5,754 bases of DNA from Lachnospiraceae bacterium UBA3692 (lineage in GTDB: Bacteria > Bacillota > Clostridia > Lachnospirales > Lachnospiraceae). The position numbers and the translations under genes were made by a program. Location: contig DFIR01000064.1 of NCBI GenBank assembly GCA_002372815.1, forward strand, positions 1 through 5,754, given 5' to 3'. This document shows, in pieces, positions 1-5,491 of this stretch; within the stretch, counting starts at the first letter, position 1; the number at the start of each line of letters is the position of its first letter. The notes beneath the pieces are model-generated. The model saw only the letters and a list, made by a program, of their open reading frames with translations, was not told the origin of the DNA and did not search any database.

Positions 1-2555
1 CCGTTGTTGCGGAAGAAGTCGGAGACGATGAAGCCTCTGAATCCCCACTCGCCGCGGAGGATGTCATTGTTGAGGGCGCTGATCTCGCCGACCCACTTGT
101 TGCCGAGGAAAGCCCAGCTCTCCATCGCGGCGTTGGCGCCGCCCTTCTTGACCGCGATCTCGAAAGGCTTCAGGTAGATCTCACGCATGGACTGCTCGGT
201 CGCCCAGGCGCAGACCATCTTGCCGTTGGCGTCATACATGGCAAAATGCTTGATGGTGGAATACACGCCCTTGGTCAGCGCGCCTGCCACGGCGTCCGCT
301 GCCATGTAGCCCGCCAGCACGCCGTCCTCCGAGAAGTACTCGTAGTTTCTGGCCGTGAAGGCGCTTCTGTGGGTGTTCATAGCCGGTGCGTACCAGCCGG
401 TGATGTTCATCTCCTGGCAGGTCTGGCCCATGATCTCGCCCCACTTGGTGGCCAGGTCGTGGCTCCAGGTGCAGGTGATCACGACTTCGATCGGGAAGCC
501 CAGGCTGCCGGCGCCGGTGAAGTTGTTGTTGATGGCCGCGGGACCGTCGGCGTCCACGTTCTGGACTTTTTCGATGGACGGGATCGCAGGGGTCTGGTAA
601 CCGGAGAGGGCGATCATGCCGGCCATTTCGTCCACGGTCAGCTGGTCGAGGAGGGCATCCCACTGAGGATCGTCATAGTCGAGACCGCGCAGGTCGTAGA
701 TCTTCAGGTTTCCGGCCGCGCCGGTGGTGGGCATCTCCGCGGAGGGATCCACATAAGCCATGGGATCGTAGTTGGCGTTCAGGTGATAGCCTTCCACATA
801 TTCGGCGGGCATGTCCAGGTTCACGGGAGCCGCTGTAGCTGCATCATAGTTGGCAAAATGGTCCGCTCTGGAGAGGAAGACCACGTCGCCCTGGGCATCC
901 TGCAGGCGGTTGACCGCTGCCATGTCGTCGCTGGGACGGGGGTTGGACTCGTCGTAGACGACCTCGGAGGCCTGCGCGAGCACCTTGCTGTCGAGAATGT
1001 TGTGAGAGTCGCTGCGGATGCTGATCTCGTAGTCGCCCGCCTCGAGGACGTAGCAGCCGTGTCCCTTCTCGTCATAAGAAGCGAGTTCCTCGAGCTCGAA
1101 GGACATGGTCACGGTCTCGGACTGGCCGGGCTCGAGCATGCCGGTCTTGGCGTAGCAGATCAGGTTGGCGGCTGCTTTTTCGATGCCGCCGTTGGTGTAA
1201 GGCGGATTGGAGTAGACTTCCACGACGTCCTTGCCTGCGCGGTCGCCGGTGTTGGTCACGGTCACGTCGAAGGTGACCTTGTCGCCGCTCACCTGCAGCT
1301 CGCCCATCTTCTGCTCGAAGCTGGTGTAGGACAGGCCGTAGCCGAAGGGATACTGCACGACCTTGTCGTAGTCGATGATGCCCTCCGCCGCCGCGGTCTC
1401 ATAGAACTTGTAGCCGACGTAGATGTTCTCGACGTAGTTGATGAAGGCCGGAGAATAGTTGGTGGGGACGCCGCTGTTCATGCCCTCGACGGTCATGTCC
1501 ATGAGGTTGGCGTAGTTGGTCTTCTCGGCATTGTTGTAGTACGGAGCGCTGTCGATGTCGTAGACGAAGGTGTCGTTGGTCTTGCCGGAGGGGTTCACGG
1601 TACCGCGAAGGATCTCGCCGAGAGCCGTGAAGCCGACGTTGCCGGGGCCGGGAGCCCACACGACCGACTTGATCTGGGGATACTCCTCGGCAAAACCGAG
1701 CTCAAACGCATACGCACCGTTGTAGACCAGGATGACCTTGTCGAAGTTCTTGCAGACCAGGTCCACCATGTCGCGCTCGGTGCGGTCCAGCTGCAGGTAG
1801 TGCTCGCCCGCCTCAAAGTCATTGTACTGGGACGAATTGCTGTCGAAGATGGCCTGGGACATATCCTGGGGAATGTCGTTGTGGCCCTCGCCCGCCATAC
1901 GGGAGATCACGATGACCGCCGTGTCGGAGTAGGCCTTGGCGTTGTCCATCAACTCCTGGGTGTAGTTCTCCGCGGGCACTTCGGGCAGGTTCCAGTTCTG
2001 GGCCGTGATGGAGACCGCCGCGCGGTTCTCGGCGTAGGCCTTGTAGAAGTCAAACAGCTCCTCGTTGACGGAGAATCCCGCCTGCTCCAGTCCCTGCCGC
2101 AGGCTCACGATGGGGAAGAGGGCGTTGATGCCGCCCGAGCCCGCGCCGCCGTAGACCGGGTTGGTGGAGGACCAGCCGAACAGGTTCAGCTTCTCGGTGG
2201 TCTCCATGGGCAGGAGATCCTCTTCATTCTGCAGAAGGACGAATCCCTCTCTGGCCACGTCCAGAGCGACCTCCTCGGCCGCCGCCGTGGTCTCTTCCGT
2301 GACCTGGCCGGACCCGGTCGCCAGCGTCAGCAGCGTCTCCATGGGGCCGAAGCAGATCATATTTACGGTAACGGCAATGCCGGCAAGCGCGGCCAGCCAG
2401 GACCCCTTGCGGATCAGGCTCTTCAGCGCCTTGGGCTGCTTATTCACTGCGACAGAGATGACGATGGCTGCGACCAGCATCACCGCCATGGCGATCAGGT
2501 AGGGCTTCAGGCCCTGCAGTACGCCAATGAGATCTTCCATTTCAAAAGAAATCAT
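1..2555 (-). CDS. Membrane-anchored glycoside hydrolase family 3 protein (probable beta-glucosidase type), domain-permuted, 3' end outside window
   Basis: The frame is open for 851 codons from ATG 2555 to the window edge. The start is set by GGGAGGA four bases upstream. Residues about 19-37 and 53-69 are hydrophobic helices joined by a lysine/arginine-rich loop, which by the positive-inside rule places the catalytic part outside the cell. The GH3 C-type alpha/beta domain follows from about residue 90 (EGFVLLQNEEDLLP, then FGWSS near 127), with SRMAGEGHND containing Glu223, a candidate acid/base. FPFGYGLSY-like PFGYGLSY near residue 403 leads into a fibronectin-III-like segment to about 510. 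The GH3 barrel domain starts near 630 (LTVDEMAGMIALSGY), with KHFAMYD near 768, TEQSMREIYLKPFE, and IVSDF, whose Asp846 is the expected nucleophile. The order C-domain, FnIII, barrel is reversed relative to most GH3 enzymes but known in some clostridial beta-glucosidases. The family hydrolyses terminal beta-linked sugars from oligosaccharides or glycosides; the exact substrate cannot be read here. The end of the barrel and the stop are missing. Confidence 0.93.
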   Translation of the reverse strand, partial: MISFEMEDLIGVLQGLKPYLIAMAVMLVAAIVISVAVNKQPKALKSLIRKGSWLAALAGIAVTVNMICFGPMETLLTLATGSGQVTEETTAAAEEVALDVAREGFVLLQNEEDLLPMETTEKLNLFGWSSTNPVYGGAGSGGINALFPIVSLRQGLEQAGFSVNEELFDFYKAYAENRAAVSITAQNWNLPEVPAENYTQELMDNAKAYSDTAVIVISRMAGEGHNDIPQDMSQAIFDSNSSQYNDFEAGEHYLQLDRTERDMVDLVCKNFDKVILVYNGAYAFELGFAEEYPQIKSVVWAPGPGNVGFTALGEILRGTVNPSGKTNDTFVYDIDSAPYYNNAEKTNYANLMDMTVEGMNSGVPTNYSPAFINYVENIYVGYKFYETAAAEGIIDYDKVVQYPFGYGLSYTSFEQKMGELQVSGDKVTFDVTVTNTGDRAGKDVVEVYSNPPYTNGGIEKAAANLICYAKTGMLEPGQSETVTMSFELEELASYDEKGHGCYVLEAGDYEISIRSDSHNILDSKVLAQASEVVYDESNPRPSDDMAAVNRLQDAQGDVVFLSRADHFANYDAATAAPVNLDMPAEYVEGYHLNANYDPMAYVDPSAEMPTTGAAGNLKIYDLRGLDYDDPQWDALLDQLTVDEMAGMIALSGYQTPAIPSIEKVQNVDADGPAAINNNFTGAGSLGFPIEVVITCTWSHDLATKWGEIMGQTCQEMNITGWYAPAMNTHRSAFTARNYEYFSEDGVLAGYMAADAVAGALTKGVYSTIKHFAMYDANGKMVCAWATEQSMREIYLKPFEIAVKKGGANAAMESWAFLGNKWVGEISALNNDILRGEWGFRGFIVSDFFRNN

Positions 2556-2558
2556 GTT

Positions 2559-2585
2559 TCCTCCCTTTCCGGGGCTGTGCGCCCC
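2559..2585 (-). promoter_or_regulatory. Shine-Dalgarno site and small leader hairpin of the GH3 gene
   Basis: On the minus strand GGGAGGA (2565-2559) lies just before ATG 2555 and decides the start. Five bases further upstream, GGGGC and GCCCC (2585-2581 and 2575-2571) can form a five-base-pair GC stem with a five-base loop. The stem leaves the ribosome site free, so it may only protect or structure the leader. Its small size makes a regulatory role uncertain. No convincing minus-strand promoter could be fixed; TATATT (2617-2612) is a possible -10 without a good -35. Confidence 0.5.
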
Positions 2586-2639
2586 TTCCACATTTTGCTT
2601 CCTATGTCTGGAATATAAGGAAAAAGGGAACGAATATCC

Positions 2640-2666
2640 ATGACACTTCGGCAAAAGTGGTATAAT
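2640..2666 (+). promoter_or_regulatory. Probable sigma-A-type promoter of the TetR regulator gene
   Basis: TATAAT at 2661-2666 is a perfect consensus -10 box. ATGACA at 2640-2645 is the nearest -35-like hexamer, but its 15-base spacer is shorter than the usual 17. The spacer itself carries the inverted repeat CACTT (2644-2648) and AAGTG (2655-2659), which could be a protein-binding site inside the promoter. Transcription would start near 2673, giving a leader of about 55 bases with GGGAGGA at 2717-2723 in front of ATG 2728. Confidence 0.55.
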
Positions 2667-2669
2667 CAT

Positions 2670-2704
2670 AGACACATTGTCTGAATATGTTCAGCAATGC
2701 TGAA
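2670..2704. promoter_or_regulatory. Cluster of overlapping palindromes, candidate TetR operator
   Basis: Three inverted repeats overlap just downstream of the predicted transcription start: AGACA and TGTCT (2670-2674, 2678-2682); CTGAA and TTCAG (2681-2685, 2690-2694); and the perfect TTCAGCA and TGCTGAA around one central base (2690-2696, 2698-2704). The half-site CTGAA thus occurs three times in alternating orientation at 9-10 base spacing, about one helical turn. Palindromes in a divergent spacer next to a TetR-family gene are the usual place for its operator. Binding here would block tetR transcription, and could affect the GH3 gene if its promoter starts in the same spacer. Confidence 0.5.
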
Positions 2705-2727
2705 AACACACTTGTCGGGAGGAAACC

Positions 2728-3357
2728 ATGGCTGCAAAGAAAACAGACCCCGCACGGCTGGACCGGCGGGCGCGCTATACCAGGACGGCCATCAAAGACG
2801 CACTGCTGAGACTTCTGGAGAGAGAACACTTCGACAGCCTGTCGGTGTCTTCTCTCTGCCGGGAGGCCGATGTGGGCCGCAGCACCTTCTATACCCACTA
2901 TGACACCCTGATCGACATCGTCGACGAGCTGGCGGACGACGCCATTCTGGCGACGACACGGCCGGAGGGCAACCCCTTCGAGGCGATCAACTCTCTGGCT
3001 GACCTTCTCCGGGCCGGCTCCTTCACCGAGGAGGAGCTGCAGACACTGATGCTGCGCCTTCCGGTCTGTCAGCGGGTGGCCGACGATCCGAAATACCGTC
3101 CCCTCTTCCGGGACCCCTTCATCTCCGATTATCTCCTGATGCAGATCTATCGCCGGGAGCGGACCCACATGCTCCCCTACCTGCAGGCCTATGGCCTCTC
3201 GGAGAGGGAAGCCTCCGCCCTCTTCCTCTTCCTGATCACCGGCGCCTTCGCCGTCAACCGGGAATATGACTGGAAGAAAGACGAGGACTGGCTGCGCACC
3301 CAGCGGGTCCTGATGACCTTCATCGAAGGCGGCTACAAATCACTGGAGAAATTATGA
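2728..3357 (+). CDS. TetR/AcrR-family transcriptional regulator
   Basis: The 209-residue product has the length and layout of TetR-family repressors. Residues about 14-65 form the DNA-binding domain: a first helix (RARYTRTAIKDALLRLLE), then a helix-turn-helix at about 38-60 (LSVSSLCREADVG and RSTFYTHY), with the FYTHY recognition-helix ending typical of the family. Residues about 66-209 form the variable ligand-binding and dimerisation domain, which gives no clue to the ligand. ATG 2728 is supported by GGGAGGA five bases upstream. The gene is divergent from the GH3 gene across 172 bases containing operator-like palindromes, so autorepression and control of the GH3 gene are the simplest inference. 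Control of a distant target is also possible. No gene follows in the same direction; the coding sequence runs directly into an inverted repeat. Confidence 0.93.
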   Translation: MAAKKTDPARLDRRARYTRTAIKDALLRLLEREHFDSLSVSSLCREADVGRSTFYTHYDTLIDIVDELADDAILATTRPEGNPFEAINSLADLLRAGSFTEEELQTLMLRLPVCQRVADDPKYRPLFRDPFISDYLLMQIYRRERTHMLPYLQAYGLSEREASALFLFLITGAFAVNREYDWKKDEDWLRTQRVLMTFIEGGYKSLEKL

Positions 3358-3359
3358 CG

Positions 3360-3519
3360 GCCTCACACAGGGGACGGTTCTCTGTGTGGCCCTTACCACA
3401 TAAAGGCAGCCTGCATCCGTTCGTTCCACGATCACTTAGCGGAGATACACGCAGAACGCATAGATGCAGGCTGTCTTTATGTGTTGTGGGCCGCATGGGA
3501 GAACTGTTTTGTGTGAGGC
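3360..3519. repeat. 160-base imperfect inverted repeat (long hairpin) directly after tetR
   Basis: The ends are perfect inverse copies: GCCTCACACA (3360-3369) and TGTGTGAGGC (3510-3519). Moving inward, GTTCTC pairs with GAGAAC (3500-3505), TGTGGCCC (3385-3392) with GGGCCGCA (3488-3495), and a 21-base arm (3397-3417) with 3463-3483 at one mismatch. After a small internal loop CGTTC (3422-3426) pairs with GAACG (3454-3458), leaving a loop of about 27 bases. The left arm also contains its own small palindrome, CACACAG (3364-3370) and CTGTGTG (3382-3388). No reading frame in it is convincing. The layout fits a non-autonomous palindromic element (REPIN or MITE-like) or a structured transcript end. 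It starts two bases after the tetR stop and has no clear T-tract, so it is not a classic terminator. Confidence 0.8.
3363..3386 (+). repeat. REP-like motif, copy 1 (plus orientation)
   Basis: This 24-base motif, with core CACAGGGGACGGTTCTC, recurs in opposite orientation at 4011-4034 with one difference (A to T in the GGGGAC part). Its ends are complementary, so it folds on itself. From memory, similar ACACAGGGGACGGTTCT motifs recur in many clostridial genomes and have been seen near IS200-like tyrosine transposases; this could not be checked here. No transposase gene is present in the window. Confidence 0.7.
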
Positions 3520-3534
3520 AGACTGCAGAGCATT

Positions 3535-3672
3535 CATCAGAGGCAGCCAGAGGTGGGATGTACGAAAGTGGGACGGAATAGAGTCTTGAGCGCCCACAAA
3601 ACGTACATCAGTGGAAGCCAGTGGTGGGATGTACGGAAGTGGGACGGAATAGAGAACAAAGCGTCCATAAAA
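3535..3672. repeat. Two direct repeats with 71-base period
   Basis: Bases 3535-3601 and 3606-3672 match at about 56 of 67 positions. The most conserved block reads GGTGGGATGTACG, then AAGTGGGACGGAATAGAG, and ends in AAAA. Each copy also has an internal direct pair: CAGAGG twice in copy 1 and CAGTGG twice in copy 2, so both hexamers changed together. In copy 2, GTACATC (3603-3609) and GATGTAC (3628-3634) can pair; copy 1 keeps only CATC and GATG. Open frames across both strands give low-complexity duplicated peptides with no gene-like start, so the stretch looks non-coding. Confidence 0.85.
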
Positions 3673-3828
3673 GTGTCCTGACATGCCGCCATCGCGCCCG
3701 GACAGCTGCTCCTTCCGCGTCGCAGGCTGGTTCTCCGCGTAGGCACGACTGGAACCGACATCCCGTATCCGGGAGAGACACTTTTGAACGAGCGGCTTGA
3801 TGTACCTGATCTGCGCAGCGGATCTGCC

Positions 3829-3870
3829 GGGTCAAAATCCGCAGCTTCGGGCTGCGGATTTTGTTGACCC
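3829..3870. terminator. Strong stem-loop, probable bidirectional intrinsic terminator
   Basis: AAAATCCGCAGC (3834-3845) and GCTGCGGATTTT (3851-3862) form a perfect 12-base-pair stem around a five-base loop, TTCGG. A GC-rich core flanked by A's on the left and T's on the right gives a U-run after the stem on both strands, as in terminators shared by convergent genes. The outer bases GGGTCA (3829-3834) and TGACCC (3865-3870) can extend it across a short bulge. It sits between the convergent tetR and kinase-permease units. The U-run is short, and it is about 470 bases past tetR and about 170 past the permease, so efficiency is uncertain. Confidence 0.65.
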
Positions 3871-3879
3871 AATGTCTGA

Positions 3880-3904
3880 GGCCCCCGCTGTCAGAGCGGG
3901 GGCC
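3880..3904. other. GC-rich stem-loop in the centre of the large inverted repeat
   Basis: GGCCCCCGCT (3880-3889) and AGCGGGGGCC (3895-3904) are exact inverse copies around the loop GTCAG, giving a very stable ten-base-pair stem. No T-run follows on either strand, so a simple intrinsic terminator is unlikely. An outer stem, TGACCCAA (3865-3872) with TTGGTCA (3908-3914), could enclose it, competing with the neighbouring terminator-like hairpin for the TGACCC bases. Confidence 0.7.
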
Positions 3905-4010
3905 GAGTTGGTCATTGCCCGGCAGATGCGCCGCGCAGGTCTATGTACAGCTCCGTGAAGTGAGCCGTGGCTCTCACGGATATGGGAAGACGGTTCCTTC
4001 CTGTGCTCGC

Positions 4011-4034
4011 ACAGAGAACCGACCCCTGTGTGAC
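4011..4034 (-). repeat. REP-like motif, copy 2 (minus orientation)
   Basis: Read on the minus strand this is the same 24-base motif as at 3363-3386, with 23 of 24 bases equal. A degenerate opposite copy lies beside it (GACGGTTC then CTGTG, 3989-4005), so 3989-4034 forms a head-to-head pair with CGGTTC (3991-3996) and GAACCG (4016-4021) as stem. As RNA the hairpin would lie immediately after the permease stop codon, where it could protect the mRNA 3' end or reduce readthrough. Confidence 0.7.
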
Positions 4035-4040
4035 ATGGTG

Positions 4041-5306
4041 TCAGCCGAGGAGCATGTACAGAAGTACGCTCACGATGGTGCTGGTCAGGCCGACGCAGGC
4101 TTCGAAGGGGATCAGCTTCATGCGGTCGCCGATGGACATGTTCACGCTGCCGCCGGTGGCGTGGAAGAAGGAGCCGTGGGGCAGGGAGTCGACGACGGTG
4201 GCGCCGGCGTGGATCATGGCGGCGCTGGCGAGAGCAGGCACGCCTTCGGCCAGGAGGGTCGGTGCGAAGGTCTGGGAAGCGATCGTCGCGCCGGCGGTCG
4301 TGGAAGCAGTGGCGCCGGCCATCAGGATGCCGGCAAGCGGTGCCAGCACGAAAGCGGGCATGTGCAGGGCTTCGAGGACGTTGATCACATCATACTGCAG
4401 CGCGGAGGCTTTGATGATGCCGGCGATCGTGCCGGTGCCGATCAGCAGGACGGAGACGCCGACGACTTTGGAGAGGCCGAACTCCGTGAACTCCACGACC
4501 TTTTTCGCATTGCCCGTGACGACGGTGCAGAGAAGGCCGCCGACGGGAAGGGCGATCAGCGGATCGATCGCGATCCCGGCGATGGGACGGAGGGCCAGCA
4601 GGATGATCACGACCACCGGTCCCAGGATCGCCTGCAGCAGGCCCGGCAGCTCCTGGTTCGTGTCATCGATGTCGCTCTCGGAGACACCGAGGGTGCCTTT
4701 TCTCCCCAGCATGGAAGCAAGCAGGACGGTCATCGCCAGTGCGCAGAGCGCCGGAACGGCATTCTTCATCATGAGGGCGGTCAGATCGACGCCGAAGGCT
4801 TCGGAAGCGGCGATCGTGTTGGGGTTGGGGGAGATGATGTTGCCGGCCTTGCCGCCGCCGATCATGGCGAGGAGGAGGCTCTCCTTCGGGATGTCCGCCT
4901 CTCTGCCGATGGCGAGCGCGATGGGGGCGACCGTGATCACCGCGATGTCCACGAAGACGCCGACGGCGCAGATGATCATCGTCGCGACGGCGATCGCGAG
5001 GGCTGCCTTCTTCTGGCCGAGCTTGCTGACGATGGTCTCGGCGATCTTCTGGGCGGAGCCGGTCTTGATCAGTGCGCCGGCGAGAATGCCGGAGGTCATG
5101 ATCCGGAGTACCGAGGACATCATGCTCTGCGCGCCGCTGACCATCGTGTTCACGGTCGTCGTGAGTCCGCCGCCGCCGATGATGCCGCCTACGAGCGCGC
5201 CCAAGATCAGGCTGTACGCGGGGTGCACTTTCCGGATGATCAGGAGGATGGCCAGCGCCAGTCCGATGACCGCGCCGAGTGTCGTGAAGCTGTACATGGC
5301 TTCCAT
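4041..5306 (-). CDS. GntP-family permease (sugar-acid/H+ symporter), probable glycerate or gluconate uptake
   Basis: The 421-residue product is an inner-membrane protein made almost wholly of hydrophobic helices, close to the usual 440-450 residues of GntP, DsdX and IdnT permeases. Family signatures include GNIISPNPNTIA (about 156-166), a glycine/alanine/threonine-rich stretch with TAGATIASQTFAPT (about 347-360), DSLPHGSFFHATGG (about 383-396), and DRMKLIPFEACVGL near the C-terminus. A hydrophilic loop (ESDIDDTNQE, about 200-209) splits the two halves. The family imports gluconate and related sugar acids with protons. The upstream gene on the same strand is a glycerate kinase, so D-glycerate is the likeliest substrate, by context only. 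ATG 5306 is chosen because AAAGGAG lies ten bases upstream. A GTG at 5336 would add ten residues but would put that ribosome site inside the gene. The stop at 4041 lies six bases from a REP-like hairpin. Confidence 0.92.
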   Translation of the reverse strand: MEAMYSFTTLGAVIGLALAILLIIRKVHPAYSLILGALVGGIIGGGGLTTTVNTMVSGAQSMMSSVLRIMTSGILAGALIKTGSAQKIAETIVSKLGQKKAALAIAVATMIICAVGVFVDIAVITVAPIALAIGREADIPKESLLLAMIGGGKAGNIISPNPNTIAASEAFGVDLTALMMKNAVPALCALAMTVLLASMLGRKGTLGVSESDIDDTNQELPGLLQAILGPVVVIILLALRPIAGIAIDPLIALPVGGLLCTVVTGNAKKVVEFTEFGLSKVVGVSVLLIGTGTIAGIIKASALQYDVINVLEALHMPAFVLAPLAGILMAGATASTTAGATIASQTFAPTLLAEGVPALASAAMIHAGATVVDSLPHGSFFHATGGSVNMSIGDRMKLIPFEACVGLTSTIVSVLLYMLLG

Positions 5307-5316
5307 AGTATGAATG

Positions 5317-5323
5317 CTCCTTT
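5317..5323 (-). promoter_or_regulatory. Shine-Dalgarno site deciding the permease start
   Basis: On the minus strand AAAGGAG (5323-5317) precedes ATG 5306 by ten bases, the long end of the usual range. The next ATG (5297) would be 19 bases away, and the upstream GTG (5336) has no comparable site, so 5306 is favoured. Confidence 0.7.
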
Positions 5324-5364
5324 CTGCAAAGCCCACCCGATACTTGAAACCATGAAACTTGTGT

Positions 5365-5490
5365 CGGACAGGCCAGTACCTGTCATTGCTGCTGTCTGTC
5401 TGCTGCCGGCTGCAGCCCGCTTCTGTCTGCCGCAGCCCGCTTCTGTCCTGTCACTGACTGTATCCGTCAGTATCTGTCAGTATCTGCCGC
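5365..5490. repeat. Short tandem and inverted repeats in the kinase-permease spacer
   Basis: The 185-base spacer is repeat-rich. GCAGCCCGCTTCTGTC occurs exactly twice (5412-5427, 5432-5447; period 20). A ten-base unit close to TATCTGTCAG occurs about three times in tandem (5461-5490). GACAGG and CCTGTC (5367-5372, 5379-5384) and ACTGAC and GTCAGT (5453-5458, 5466-5471) can form small hairpins in the minus-strand transcript. No protein gene, consensus promoter or T-run terminator is evident. The stretch may be a slippage-prone linker or may set relative expression of the two genes. Confidence 0.7.
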
Positions 5491-5491
5491 T

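Larger units (their letters stand above)
3721..4034. repeat. Imperfect inverted repeat of about 310 bases with structured centre
   Basis: The left arm, about 3721-3831, resembles the reverse complement of about 3918-4034 over roughly 100 bases. Matching blocks in order are GGTTCTC (3729-3735) with its inverse at 4014-4020; GGAACCG (3751-3757) with 3991-3997; the block 3758-3777 with about 16 of 20 matches; TGTAC (3801-3805); and the exact ATCTGCCGGG (3822-3831) with CCCGGCAGAT (3918-3927). The stretch 3778-3800 aligns poorly. Each arm carries a smaller palindrome of the GGTTC / GAACC kind, so each arm can also fold alone. The central 86 bases hold two strong stem-loops. No convincing coding frame exists, and none of the structures was matched to a known RNA family. 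The right end lies six bases before the permease stop codon on the minus strand. Confidence 0.72.

Noticed and set aside
246..2618. 790-codon plus-strand open frame opposite the GH3 gene
   Set aside because: It is a mirror of the GC-rich codons on the other strand: low-complexity valine, glycine, histidine and aspartate, no ribosome site, no recognisable domain, and the minus frame has clear GH3 motifs throughout.
2602..3168. 188-codon minus-strand open frame opposite tetR
   Set aside because: The plus strand encodes a full-length TetR protein with a good ribosome site. The opposite frame has no recognisable motif and would run through the tetR promoter.
3354..3872. Small open frames on both strands of the repeat block (75-111 codons)
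   Set aside because: They run across inverted and direct repeats, give duplicated peptides such as SIPSHFRTSH, overlap one another, and have no supporting start signals.
3360..4034. Possible CRISPR array or insertion sequence with its own transposase
   Set aside because: The direct repeats are too few, too long and diverged for CRISPR, with no regular spacers. No transposase frame is present, so only a non-autonomous element can be considered.
3967..5313. 448-codon plus-strand open frame opposite the permease
   Set aside because: It is a second shadow frame with many Met, Ala and Ser and no family resemblance. It begins inside a REP-like hairpin region.
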